A DNA stretch of 64,000 bases, taken from NCBI RefSeq assembly GCF_900167155.1, contig NZ_FUXU01000015.1, positions 1-64,000 of the forward strand. Direction: 5' to 3'. A program made the position numbers and the translations under genes. The notes beneath the pieces are model-generated. The model saw only the letters and a list, made by a program, of their open reading frames with translations, ran no database searches and was not told the DNA's origin. Positions 18,675-27,455 of this stretch are shown here, in pieces (within the stretch, counting starts at the first letter, position 1; every line of letters begins with the position of its first letter). This DNA is from Enterovibrio nigricans DSM 22720 (GTDB taxonomy: Bacteria; Pseudomonadota; Gammaproteobacteria; Enterobacterales; Vibrionaceae).

Positions 18675-18983
18675 ATGAATGATAAAGTTAAAACAAATGG
18701 AGAGAAGTACGATCTTAGTCAGGTGGTTGAACTTGAGTTAGTCAATAACTATCACGATTTGCTCGGTTGTATCGTCCGAGCAAATGGAGATATGCCCAAA
18801 GATCGTTCCGATTGGGATTTTCACAAAGGAACATCACGAATTTGGGAAGTTAGACACACCGACGGTGTCGCCCAAGTATGGGGTGTTGTTGAGGATGAAG
18901 TCGAAGTTTTGAAGTTAATTGATTTTAACGGAGAATCACCTAATCATTCATCGGATGACCTTGTTTTTCCAAATAATGAATAA
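18675..18983 (+). CDS. Orphan 102-aa acidic protein, function unknown
   Basis: This 102-residue acidic, soluble protein has no signal peptide and no membrane helix. Several Trp residues occur in the middle (DWDFHKG, IWEVRH, VWGVVEDEVEV), suggesting a small beta domain. AAGGGAAA precedes the ATG. It stands alone between the TRAP operon and murQ, in A+T-richer DNA than its neighbours, which may reflect recent transfer. I recognise no family. Confidence 0.55.
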   Translation: MNDKVKTNGEKYDLSQVVELELVNNYHDLLGCIVRANGDMPKDRSDWDFHKGTSRIWEVRHTDGVAQVWGVVEDEVEVLKLIDFNGESPNHSSDDLVFPNNE

Positions 18984-19140
18984 TGGGTACCGAATTTGAA
19001 ATGAGAGTGGCGTTACATCATTTTAATTAGATATGTCTCTGAATCTTTTGCTTTCTCATAAAATGTCTGTTTTATTAATCTTATTCAGACATGATGCATA
19101 AGACAAGTTTGGCCTTTGGAGTAATTTTACCTTATCGACC

Positions 19141-19168
19141 AAACAAAAAGCAGGCTTTCGCCTGCTTC
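19141..19168 (-). terminator. Intrinsic terminator of murQ
   Basis: Arms AAGCAGGC / GCCTGCTT with a TTTC loop. Read on the minus strand it is followed by a T-rich tract, 20 bases beyond the murQ stop. Confidence 0.8.
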
Positions 19169-19187
19169 GTCATTAAAACGTTCGTTG

Positions 19188-20090
19188 TTATTTGTTGGTG
19201 ATTGCTGAACGGGTAAAGCCGCGGTTGTCTGTTAATAATCGTCCTGCTTCTTCGGCCGACACACTGGCTAATATCATCACTATTGCAGTTTTGCAGTGGC
19301 CATTAGCTAAGTCCAATGCCGCGATGGCTTCTTCTCTCGTGCAATCTGTGGCTTCGATGACAATTTTCTTTTGACGCTCAACAAGCTTGGCGTTGGTCGC
19401 TTCTACATCGACCATTAAGTTGCCATACACTTTTCCGGAGCGGATCATGGCGCCAGTGGTCAACATATTGAGGACCAGTTTTTGTGCAGTACCCGCTTTC
19501 ATGCGTGAAGATCCTGTTACCACCTCAGGGCCGACAATCGGGGTAATCGCAATGTCTGCTAGCGTTGTCATGGGGGCTGTTGGGTTACAGCAAATACACG
19601 CGACAGTTGCTCCCACTGAGCGGGCATATTCCATTCCAGCGATAACATAAGGCGTGCGGCCGCTTGCTGCGATACCCACTAACACATCATTGCTAGACAG
19701 GTTAATGTCTTTAAGATCTTGTTGACCAAGCTCGCGGTTATCTTCTGCGTTTTCAACCGCTTTCAAGATAGCCTGATGGCCTCCGGCGATTAGCCCAACC
19801 ACTTGCTTTGCTGGGGTGCCATAAGTGGGCGGGCACTCACTTGCATCCAAAATGCCCAAACGTCCCGAGGTGCCTGCGCCGGTATAAATTAAGCGACCGC
19901 CGTTAGCGAAGGCGTCGACAATGGCATCAACCGTTTCAGCAATTGAAGGCAATGTTGCTTCAACGGCAAGCGCCACCTTTTTATCTTCATTATTGATAAC
20001 TTGTAGCATCTCGGTGGTGCTCAATTCATCGATATGTTCACTGGCCGGGTTACGGCTCTCAGTAATCATGGTGTTTAATTCAATGGTCAT
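19188..20090 (-). CDS. murQ: N-acetylmuramic acid 6-phosphate etherase MurQ
   Basis: This 300-residue SIS-domain protein carries the MurQ signatures [37 protein letters not shown] and [17 protein letters not shown]. It cleaves the D-lactyl ether of MurNAc-6-phosphate to GlcNAc-6-phosphate and D-lactate in peptidoglycan recycling. No murP PTS gene is adjacent. The nearest RpiR/MurR-type regulator is 6 kb away in the D-amino-acid locus, so a shared role in cell-wall-derived nutrients is possible but unproven. The length matches the family. Confidence 0.95.
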   Translation of the reverse strand: MTIELNTMITESRNPASEHIDELSTTEMLQVINNEDKKVALAVEATLPSIAETVDAIVDAFANGGRLIYTGAGTSGRLGILDASECPPTYGTPAKQVVGLIAGGHQAILKAVENAEDNRELGQQDLKDINLSSNDVLVGIAASGRTPYVIAGMEYARSVGATVACICCNPTAPMTTLADIAITPIVGPEVVTGSSRMKAGTAQKLVLNMLTTGAMIRSGKVYGNLMVDVEATNAKLVERQKKIVIEATDCTREEAIAALDLANGHCKTAIVMILASVSAEEAGRLLTDNRGFTRSAITNK

Positions 20091-20546
20091 TCGTGTTCTC
20101 TCATTATCGATGGGGGAGATACTATTGAATAATGTGTTCTCAGTGTGTTGCGACGATCACAGACTACTTTATTCCACGCGCTATGAAATAGTGGCGTTGA
20201 CGTTGTGGACTGCCATGATAGCAAGTTCATCTACTTCATTGCACCCGAGTTGGTATTGGGTGTGTTTTACGTGACGATAGCTGCGTTCACTTTGATAAAT
20301 AGGTCATAAGGCAACGAGATGAGCTATTGATAGCCTTGCGATCAAACGCACGCTTCGGAATTGCTGTTCAGAGAAATCAATTAAATAACAGTGCAATGTC
20401 ACTTATTCTAGGACGGCTTAAATAATCAAAATAACAAAAACATTTTTTTGCGCCACTTTTTGCTGACGGACGTTATTTAAAAACGCCACACAGCCTGTAT
20501 AAGGTTGTTCGGCTTATAGACAGCAATCATTTAGGGAAGACGAGCG
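20091..20546. other. 456-base intergenic region between murQ and an outer-membrane protein gene
   Basis: It separates divergent genes and should hold both promoters. I see no coding frame with an RBS, no strong repeat and no recognisable operator. Confidence 0.45.
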
Positions 20547-21104
20547 ATGAAAAAGATTGGATTTTTAGCTGCCGCTTTGGCATTGGGTATTAGCAGTACG
20601 GCCCAAGCAACGGAAGGCGTGTATGTGGGCGCAAATATGCTGTTTGGTGCTGAGACTGAATTCGAAATATCGGGCTTTACCGCGAGCGAAGACAGCGACG
20701 TTGGGTTTGACTTCTTTATTGGGTATCAAATGCCGATTTCCGATTATATTGACCTGGGGATGGAGCTGGAATTTCGTTTTTTTGGTGAAGCGAATTTTTC
20801 TAACGTATTAATGCTTGAAGGATCGGCCTTCTACTTCAACGCGAAGCCAAAGTTTTATGTGGACGATGCAAGAAGTTTCTATGTGGCGGGCTTAGTTGGG
20901 TTTGGTTCAATGGACATTGAAGTGCGCGATTCATCAGGCACCGCCAGCGATTCGGATTCCAGTATCCAATTTGGTATTGAAGCAGGCTATGAGACGGAGT
21001 CCGGCTTTGGTGTGAATCTCGGTTTCAAATCTGCGACGGCTGAGATTCAGACTATCGACTTTACGACTAACGGGTTTTATGCCGGTGTGAGTTATCGCTT
21101 CTAA
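20547..21104 (+). CDS. Small outer-membrane beta-barrel protein (OmpA/OmpW-like fold)
   Basis: This 185-residue protein has a clear signal peptide cleaved near AQA-TE. The mature part of about 163 residues is made of alternating strands and ends in an aromatic (VSYRF), typical of an 8-strand barrel. Glycine-rich turns and strands such as GVYVGANMLFG, YFNAKPKFYVDD and GIEAGYETESGFG fit the outer-membrane beta-barrel domain found in Vibrio surface proteins. There is no C-terminal OmpA peptidoglycan domain. It is a single gene with its own terminator. Function is unknown. Confidence 0.75.
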   Translation: MKKIGFLAAALALGISSTAQATEGVYVGANMLFGAETEFEISGFTASEDSDVGFDFFIGYQMPISDYIDLGMELEFRFFGEANFSNVLMLEGSAFYFNAKPKFYVDDARSFYVAGLVGFGSMDIEVRDSSGTASDSDSSIQFGIEAGYETESGFGVNLGFKSATAEIQTIDFTTNGFYAGVSYRF

Positions 21105-21123
21105 CTTACGCTATCATGTTGTG

Positions 21124-21150
21124 ATGAGGGAGATATTTCCCTCATTTTTT
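21124..21150 (+). terminator. Intrinsic terminator of the barrel gene
   Basis: Arms ATGAGGGA / TCCCTCAT with a 6-base loop are followed by a T run, 20 bases after the stop codon. Confidence 0.85.
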
Positions 21151-21478
21151 GCTACATACTTTATCGGTTTTCGTTCAAATTCCCCGCCCTACGTTCGGCC
21201 TTTTATGCTCTTTACCTGTCTCGTGTATATTATTCCATGTATAGTGCAATGTTATAAAAATGATACGTGTGTTGAACTTCTATTCTTTGGTTAGGTTGCA
21301 TATAAATGAGTTGTTTTCGAGACAAACAATTAAAAATATTATCTCTATACGACCATTGTATTAGTTTTATCTCATGCTAATATTTTAGCACTTAATTAAT
21401 GATGCATTCTAATACTATCATTATTAATTTGTACTACATTACCCTATGTGATTTAAAATAATAAAAGCGGGAGGTTTG
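21151..21478. promoter_or_regulatory. A+T-rich region upstream of the fimbrial operon
   Basis: A 328-base gene-free stretch, strongly A+T-rich near 21300-21470. It probably holds the fimbrial promoter and is the type of sequence H-NS silences. There is an imperfect dyad around 21391-21431 (TTAATTAATGAT against ATCATTATTAA). No invertible element is seen. Confidence 0.45.
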
Positions 21479-21973
21479 ATGTATTCTCGCGTTAATACAG
21501 TAATGTTGGTTGGCATATGTATACTTCATTCGGAAACAGCGTTCGCTGTTTCAGAGTCACTATCGATGACGATCTCTGGTGAGATTGAGTCTCGGTGTGA
21601 TATCAAGTTGAATGCTGGAAATGTCGTCAATATAACGGAGAGGAAAAAACATACCCTCCCATTTATTGTCGATTGCAATCAGCCATTTGCAATGTCAGTC
21701 TTTTCAAGATCCGGTGGTCTGAAATTGACGAGCGATCACAGTGATAAACCCAATTTCTATGACCTAAATATATTGGTGTCTAGTGTGGGTATTAATCGCA
21801 CCTTTAATAGTAAAGATTTACATTATCCGCAATATGTTAACGGTTCAAATGCTATTCCATTCCTCTCCGAAGGAAAGTTGGTAATAACATTGAAAGAAAA
21901 GTTAATTTTCGCAGGGGAATATTTGGACATCATTACTATTGACGTTTCGCCTTCAATTAACGATGCATATTAA
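21479..21973 (+). CDS. Fimbrial subunit-like secreted protein (minor pilin candidate)
   Basis: About 164 residues with a signal peptide ending near AFA-VS. The ATG at 21479 follows GGGAGG with 5-base spacing. The mature protein has two Cys (SRCD and VDCN) positioned for the pilin-fold disulfide. It ends in the motif AGEYLDIITIDV, which resembles the terminal strand of chaperone-usher subunits. It precedes the abundant pilin gene by about 100 bases. Sequence similarity to the next gene is low, so it could be an initiator, adaptor or minor subunit. Confidence 0.65.
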   Translation: MYSRVNTVMLVGICILHSETAFAVSESLSMTISGEIESRCDIKLNAGNVVNITERKKHTLPFIVDCNQPFAMSVFSRSGGLKLTSDHSDKPNFYDLNILVSSVGINRTFNSKDLHYPQYVNGSNAIPFLSEGKLVITLKEKLIFAGEYLDIITIDVSPSINDAY

Positions 21974-21988
21974 TAATTTATAGAATCT

Positions 21989-22009
21989 GCAGTCATGCAG
22001 TCATGCAGT
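21989..22009. repeat. Short tandem repeat of GCAGTCAT
   Basis: Two and a half copies of the 8-mer GCAGTCAT lie between the two pilin genes. Such repeats can vary by slippage and may tune spacing or message structure. Confidence 0.5.
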
Positions 22010-22013
22010 TGAT

Positions 22014-22040
22014 TCGGCTCAAAATGGCTTTTTGAGCCGA
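22014..22040 (+). repeat. Hairpin in the leader of the major pilin
   Basis: Perfect 11-base arms TCGGCTCAAAA / TTTTGAGCCGA with a 5-base loop end 24 bases before the GGAG of the next gene. There is no T-run after the stem. It may act as a processing or stabilising stem for pilin mRNA, or as a weak terminator of the gene before it. Confidence 0.5.
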
Positions 22041-22074
22041 TACATGTAAGTTAAATGATCTCTTGGAGAAGTTT

Positions 22075-22566
22075 ATGAAAAGGCTAGTTCTCGCAACAAT
22101 GTCAGTGTCTGCGTTATTTGCGGCGGTTTCTTATGCTGCACCTCAATCCGTTCAAGTGTCGGGTAATGTTGACCCTGTCTGCGCGGTCACCGGTTTGCAC
22201 GATACGACAAACCTGCATGTCGGTCAGTTAAATACAGGGTCTGCAACCACAGGCACGATCCAAGACATTACCGTAACGTGTAATTATGCGTCGGGTGCAA
22301 CGGTTACGCTGACCAGTTCTAATCAAGGTTTAAAAAGCACTGATCCAACTTCCACCATTCTGCTGGATTACACAGCTTCGCTCGCAATGGGTGGTAGCCC
22401 AGTTTCTTTAGACACTTCTGTTGGTAACAGTGCTTCTGCCAATTATGCTGGTTCGGCTTCGTTGGCCGCTGGCGTGACGAGTGATATGGCCATCAATGTC
22501 CCCACGGGTACGGTGTTTGCCGGTGACTATACAGATACGCTAACAATCACAGTAGCTCAGCAATAG
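22075..22566 (+). CDS. Probable major fimbrial pilin
   Basis: About 163 residues with a signal peptide cleaved near SYA-AP. The mature domain is small, rich in Thr, Ser and Ala. It has the pilin disulfide pair (DPVCAV and VTCNY) and ends with FAGDYTDTLTITVAQQ, the usual C-terminal donor-strand region. The ATG at 22075 follows GGAG. Flanking stem-loops on both sides of the gene fit the high, separately stabilised expression typical of major pilins. Confidence 0.8.
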   Translation: MKRLVLATMSVSALFAAVSYAAPQSVQVSGNVDPVCAVTGLHDTTNLHVGQLNTGSATTGTIQDITVTCNYASGATVTLTSSNQGLKSTDPTSTILLDYTASLAMGGSPVSLDTSVGNSASANYAGSASLAAGVTSDMAINVPTGTVFAGDYTDTLTITVAQQ

Positions 22567-22572
22567 AGCGGT

Positions 22573-22594
22573 CAGGGAGGCGATAGCCTCCCTG
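22573..22594 (+). terminator. Stem-loop between pilin and chaperone (attenuator)
   Basis: Perfect 9-base G+C-rich arms CAGGGAGGC / GCCTCCCTG with a GATA loop start 6 bases after the pilin stop. The following tract is only modestly T-rich. This is the classic place for partial termination that keeps pilin message above chaperone and usher message. Confidence 0.7.
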
Positions 22595-22623
22595 TGTCTT
22601 TGCAAAGCAGGAGCACTCTAAAG

Positions 22624-23337
22624 ATGAATATGTTGTTCTCTTGGTCTGTGTTGTTGATGGGATTACTCTTTTCTTGGGTATCTCATGCCTATCAAGTCAA
22701 ACCGATGATTGCGGAAATGACGCCTCTGGGCAGGGGGGCGCAGATGTCGATGCGTATCGATAACACGAACGATTTTCCCCTTACAGTAGAATTAATTCCG
22801 CTCAAACTCTCGATGGATCGTGCAGGTATTGAAACCCTGGATGCTGCGGATGATGACCTTCTGGTGATACCCGTTACCGCAGTCATTGCGCCGGGTAAAT
22901 CTCAGTCCGTGCTTGTCAGGTACATTGGCGATCCCGAAATTAAACAGTCAAAAGCGTACCGGATTTCTGTTCGGCAACAGAATGTGCTGCGTGATGAGGA
23001 TCAGGATTTAGATATTGGGCTGTTAATGCGTTTCGACACCTTGATGAACGTCAAACCGGAGAATGTATCGTCCAACTTGTCGGTGAAAAGTCTGAAAAAG
23101 GACAAACAAAACTGGCTGGTGGAGGTGGAAAATACAGGAGACAGTTACGGTAGGATCAATGAGGTGATATGGACGTTGAAAGAAGGCGGAAAAACAATGG
23201 TTTTGCGCGGGGCTGATATCAGTAAATACATCGCGGCGACGCTTGTATTGCCGCATTCTTCACGCGTTTTTTCAATGAAACCGATCAAAGGTTTTTCACC
23301 GAATAAGACGTCGGTAGAAATCAGCAACCTTAACTAG
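22624..23337 (+). CDS. Periplasmic fimbrial chaperone 1
   Basis: About 237 residues with a signal peptide ending near SHA-YQ and the two immunoglobulin-like domains of PapD-type chaperones. Typical stretches are the first-strand PMIAEMTPLGRGAQMSMRIDN, then VIAPGKSQSVLVRYIG and AYRISVRQ. The ATG at 22624 has AGGAG 10 bases upstream. It supplies a beta strand to pilin subunits in the periplasm and delivers them to the usher. The family is clear; the clade (archaic or other) is not settled by eye. Confidence 0.83.
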   Translation: MNMLFSWSVLLMGLLFSWVSHAYQVKPMIAEMTPLGRGAQMSMRIDNTNDFPLTVELIPLKLSMDRAGIETLDAADDDLLVIPVTAVIAPGKSQSVLVRYIGDPEIKQSKAYRISVRQQNVLRDEDQDLDIGLLMRFDTLMNVKPENVSSNLSVKSLKKDKQNWLVEVENTGDSYGRINEVIWTLKEGGKTMVLRGADISKYIAATLVLPHSSRVFSMKPIKGFSPNKTSVEISNLN

Positions 23338-23350
23338 TTGGGCCGTTGTT

Positions 23351-24031
23351 ATGCATAAGGCGTTAATGTGCATACTCGGCGGTGTATTGGGGTTTCATGC
23401 TGATGCACTGACGATTTCTCCGACGATTATTGAGATGAGCACGCAGTCCAGGGCAACGGCACAGATCAGGCTGGAAAATAGTAGCTCGAAGCAAACATCC
23501 ATTGAAGTCAGCGTGCGTCACTTGGTGTTTGATAGGGATGGTAATTTTACCGTTGAGGACACCGAAAACGCTGAGTTAGTGGTGTTTCCACCTGCTGCCG
23601 TTCTTGAAGTTGGGGGTGTTCAAGTCTTTCGGCTTCAATGGCTGGGGAAGGGGAATCTGCCAAAATCGGAGAGTTTTTTTGTTCGGTTTACCCAACCAGC
23701 CCTTGAGCCATTTGATAACCCCGATTCTTGGGACAAAAGTGCGGGCTCTGCATTAGCCATAGAAATTCACTATAACGCATTGGTGCATGTATCTTCACCT
23801 GGCCAACAGGCTGAGATTACACTGCGTATCCGTGGTGACAAAGCAACATTGTCGAATCACGGTAATCGTTACACGTTTCTCAGTCGCCTTCGATTTATAC
23901 AAAATAGTCAGAACGTGATTGAAGTGCCTGAAACGATATTTGGCGAACGTTTTCTATCCCCTTCGTCATCTGTCGTTTTGGATGTACCCACATTTGTGAC
24001 ACCGGGAGCTTATGTGGGTGAGCCGCGATGA
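23351..24031 (+). CDS. Periplasmic fimbrial chaperone 2
   Basis: This 226-residue protein has a short signal peptide (ending about ADA-LT) and a PapD-like first domain (ISPTIIEMSTQSRATAQIRLENSSSKQTSIEV, followed by PPAAVLEVGGVQVFRLQW). It differs strongly from chaperone 1, so this is not a recent duplication. Its stop overlaps the usher start (ATGA), giving translational coupling. Two chaperones for one usher suggests that one serves the rod pilin and the other the tip or minor subunits. This division is inference. Confidence 0.8.
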   Translation: MHKALMCILGGVLGFHADALTISPTIIEMSTQSRATAQIRLENSSSKQTSIEVSVRHLVFDRDGNFTVEDTENAELVVFPPAAVLEVGGVQVFRLQWLGKGNLPKSESFFVRFTQPALEPFDNPDSWDKSAGSALAIEIHYNALVHVSSPGQQAEITLRIRGDKATLSNHGNRYTFLSRLRFIQNSQNVIEVPETIFGERFLSPSSSVVLDVPTFVTPGAYVGEPR

Positions 24032-26484
24032 ATGGGGTGCGATATCTCAATGTATTGTTGCTTGTCAGTCCAATTTTGATTTCGTCAGCTTCCGCCGATC
24101 AGAAAATAAACCCGACTGGACGAGATATTACACTGACGTCTCTTTTGCGGGTAAGTGACAGTGTCATCGGTGAAACCGAATTAACCATCACCGCCGATGA
24201 CGAGATTCTATTGCCTAAGGCGTCAACATTGACGTTGCTGGCGCCGATGGTGATGCCATCAACACTCGCTAAGCTTGGAAAAAGCCGTGATGGTTCCCTG
24301 CTTTCCCAGCATGATTTTGTTCAGGCAGGATTGGTACTGGCTTTTGATTTTTCCAGTTTGGAGTGCGTGATAACGATCCCGTCCGATCAGATGAAAACGC
24401 AGCACCTATCGATAACGGAACAAACGGGGAACACTGTGTTCATAGAACCTCAAAATATCAGTGGTTATATCAATGCGTCCGTTTCCAACACCTTGGTGCA
24501 ATCCTTGGGTCACGGAGAAAGCAAACAAAGCCATTATCACCACCGTTTTGATGCTGGGTTCAACTATAAAAGACTGTCGCTTGAGTACGAATCGACATAT
24601 GACGATTTAGACGGTTCTGAGGGGCTATACATTCGTCAGGGAACACGTCTGAACCTTGATTTTCCGACAAGTGGAACTCGCTTAGTGGTTGGCGATATGT
24701 TTAATGCAGGAACTTTGTTTCAAGACAGTGTCGATGTGTTTGGTATTGGCATTACCCGAGATTTCTCACTTATTCCTACGCGTAATGTCAGGCCAAAAGC
24801 GTCGCAAACGTTCACGCTGACGCGCACGTCAAATGTGGATGTCGTTGTAGATGGTGCTGTCGTGCAACGTTTTACGCTCAATGCCGGGACGTACAACCTC
24901 AATGATATTCCGATAGTTCAAGGTATCAACGACATAGAGCTTGTGATCACTGACTCAGCAGGACAGGAAGAGCGGGTCAGTTTTTCCGTGGCGACGGGGA
25001 ATGATTTATTGGCGGCAGGCCAATATGAATACGCATTTTTGGTGGGAGCACCGACTGAGTTTGAAGAAGACGCGCTGCACTATGACACGGATCAGAGGAT
25101 CATTTCCGGTTACGTTGATGTTGGTATTGCACCTTGGCTGACGGTCGGCATCAATGGACAGAAGCGCGAGTCACTTTATCAATATGGTGGAACGGTACTG
25201 TTGGCGTCGTCTTTGGGGGTGACCGAGATGGTCGCGAGTCAAAGTGAACACCCTGAACTCGGCAAAGGGCATGCATTTCGTTTCGCGCAGGATATAGACA
25301 TCGCGGAAGAGTTAGCATGGCTAACGCAAGTGAGCTTTCTTTACGACTACGTCAGCCCAAATTTTGCTGGCGTAGAAGAGATTGATAACGCGGGTTCGCC
25401 GCTTAATTCGGTCAGGCACTTTGGTTCATTTTTCACGTCCTTTAACCTGACGCCAACGTTGCGCTCTGCACTCTCTTTATCTTATTCGCAAGGGGAACGC
25501 GAGACAGACAATTATTGGTCGGTTAGCCCAAGTTTGACGGGGGTTTTATTTCAAACCAGAGCAACGTGGAGCACGCGCGTAGACTATCAAAAGTACCGCT
25601 CTGGTGACGACGAATTTTGCACCACATTTACGCTTAGCTGGCCAATCGGTGAAACAACAAGAATGGTGAGCCGTGTGCAGAATGTAAATGGCTTTGCTGG
25701 ATTAGATATCAGTTACCGTGAAGGTGTGGGCAATACTGGCGGCGTTTCGGCATTTGCATCGATTGAGCGGGATGATGACCGAGACGCAAACATCAATGGG
25801 TCCATCGATTACACGGGAAATCGGTTTCAAGCGAGAGCCGATCACTTTACCCGTTTTGAAGACTTAAGCGAAGATATGCGCAATCACAGCACGCGGCTTC
25901 AGCTTTCAAGTGCCATCGCGTTTTCTGGAGATAACATCGCGGTAGGACGGGAGGTCGGCGAAGCCTTTGCGATCGTCAGCAAACATAAAAGTCTGGCTGA
26001 AAATACCATCGATATCGACCCATCAAGTACGGACGGGTATGCGCGAGTGATCAGCAACACACCGTCGAATGTTCTGATTCCGGATTTGATTTCTTATAAC
26101 CCTCAGTTTGTGAGCTTTGATGTTGAGGACTTACCGGCCGGTTATGATTTGGGTGAAGGTGTGTTTTCTGTCAATCCCGGCTACAAGCAGGGATATCAGT
26201 TTACGATTGGTTCGGATGCCGTCATCACCGCATTGGGCGTTTTGCGTTTCAAAAACAATGACAACCCCGTACCGCTTACGGTTGGTGAGGCTGTCTTTCT
26301 TGATGATGAGCGGGTTTCACCGGTGGAGTTTTTCACCAACAGGAAGGGACGTTTTGCTATTTCAGGGATGCGACCGGGTAAGTACCTACTTGTTTTAAAA
26401 ACCAATCCGAGGACAAACGTCGGCATCATCATTGATGACAAAGGCGAGACGTTGGTGCGCTTGGGAGAATTATATGTGGAGTAG
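24028..26484 (+). CDS. Outer-membrane fimbrial usher
   Basis: This 818-residue protein has a signal peptide, an N-terminal periplasmic domain, a large beta-barrel (about 150-650), and a plug/Ig-like stretch around 255-330 with VDVVVDGAVVQRFTLNAGTYNLNDIP, close to the consensus of chaperone-usher ushers. C-terminal domains follow (FFTNRKGRFAISGMRPGKYL). It translocates chaperone-subunit complexes and assembles the pilus across the outer membrane. It overlaps the next gene by 11 bases. The architecture resembles archaic-type ushers, but I do not assign a clade. Confidence 0.85.
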   Translation: MNGVRYLNVLLLVSPILISSASADQKINPTGRDITLTSLLRVSDSVIGETELTITADDEILLPKASTLTLLAPMVMPSTLAKLGKSRDGSLLSQHDFVQAGLVLAFDFSSLECVITIPSDQMKTQHLSITEQTGNTVFIEPQNISGYINASVSNTLVQSLGHGESKQSHYHHRFDAGFNYKRLSLEYESTYDDLDGSEGLYIRQGTRLNLDFPTSGTRLVVGDMFNAGTLFQDSVDVFGIGITRDFSLIPTRNVRPKASQTFTLTRTSNVDVVVDGAVVQRFTLNAGTYNLNDIPIVQGINDIELVITDSAGQEERVSFSVATGNDLLAAGQYEYAFLVGAPTEFEEDALHYDTDQRIISGYVDVGIAPWLTVGINGQKRESLYQYGGTVLLASSLGVTEMVASQSEHPELGKGHAFRFAQDIDIAEELAWLTQVSFLYDYVSPNFAGVEEIDNAGSPLNSVRHFGSFFTSFNLTPTLRSALSLSYSQGERETDNYWSVSPSLTGVLFQTRATWSTRVDYQKYRSGDDEFCTTFTLSWPIGETTRMVSRVQNVNGFAGLDISYREGVGNTGGVSAFASIERDDDRDANINGSIDYTGNRFQARADHFTRFEDLSEDMRNHSTRLQLSSAIAFSGDNIAVGREVGEAFAIVSKHKSLAENTIDIDPSSTDGYARVISNTPSNVLIPDLISYNPQFVSFDVEDLPAGYDLGEGVFSVNPGYKQGYQFTIGSDAVITALGVLRFKNNDNPVPLTVGEAVFLDDERVSPVEFFTNRKGRFAISGMRPGKYLLVLKTNPRTNVGIIIDDKGETLVRLGELYVE

Positions 26485-27343
26485 AGGGTTACTTTTCAGC
26501 GGGACGCTTCTTTATTCTTCGCTGAGTATTGCTGATATGTGTGAGGCATCGGTATTGAGCTTGGAGCCAATAACAAGCGTAAACACGTACGATGTCTTTG
26601 CGACAAGCACCTATCCTCTCAGGCAGCAGTTCAACGTTCGAACGGCCATATCTGAAGGTTGCGACGTGATTGTTGTCCTAGATTTGGAAAATGAACGCGC
26701 GGCGCTGACCAATGCGCACAGGGCTGAGATGCGTTTCGATTGGTATTCCACGCAAGGTCAGATTCAGTCGAATAAGTGGATTTTACAACTCGACAGTGAC
26801 AACACCGACGCGATTGTTGAATTTCGCTTTGTGGGTGGGCAATGGCTCGAAGCGGGAGTGTATAAAAATCGCCTGAGAGCGTCCTTGTTTCAAGCGAACT
26901 CCTCGATGGAAATGGATCAGCTTACGCTAAATGTTGATGCGGCGGTTTTGCCGAGTGCACGCATTCAGTTTTACGGATTGTCTCAACGGCACTACAACCT
27001 CGATTTAGGGTCATTGAAGTCAAATAAAATCATTGATTATGACCCTAGGTTGTGGGTAGAAAGTACTGCCCCTTATGCCTTGTCAGTTGACTCCCTATAT
27101 GACGGTAAGCTTCGTCATCAATCACAAAACCCGAAATGGGATTTGGCGTATCAGATGTTGATAGCCAATGAAGCTATTTCTTTTGATGGCACACAAAGGC
27201 GATGGAGCCGAAGCCATTCTACGGATGGCACGCCCTTGTCCATCCAAATTATTGTGGGTGACACTAAACGTAAAGCTGGGGGCAAATACAGTGACACTGT
27301 ACATATCTATATTGCACCTAGCCTGTCACTTGCACCGCAGTAG
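26474..27343 (+). CDS. Probable fimbrial tip protein / adhesin
   Basis: About 289 residues with a signal peptide ending near IAD. The ATG at 26474 inside the usher 3' end follows GGGAG; the frame extends further upstream but without a better start. The protein is larger than the pilins. It has a likely N-terminal receptor domain (about 25-150) and a C-terminal pilin-like domain ending GGKYSDTVHIYIAPS, like subunit donor-strand ends. Last place in the operon is typical for a tip adhesin. The ligand is unknown. Confidence 0.7.
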   Translation: MWSRGLLFSGTLLYSSLSIADMCEASVLSLEPITSVNTYDVFATSTYPLRQQFNVRTAISEGCDVIVVLDLENERAALTNAHRAEMRFDWYSTQGQIQSNKWILQLDSDNTDAIVEFRFVGGQWLEAGVYKNRLRASLFQANSSMEMDQLTLNVDAAVLPSARIQFYGLSQRHYNLDLGSLKSNKIIDYDPRLWVESTAPYALSVDSLYDGKLRHQSQNPKWDLAYQMLIANEAISFDGTQRRWSRSHSTDGTPLSIQIIVGDTKRKAGGKYSDTVHIYIAPSLSLAPQ

Positions 27344-27455
27344 CTTGCTAATCCTCCGGCATTGTCATCTGTATTGATATCTTGGCGAATATACAAATAC
27401 ATGTTGTGTTAGCCACTATACTCCCTTCAAGAAAAATACTCGGAGTGATGGGATA

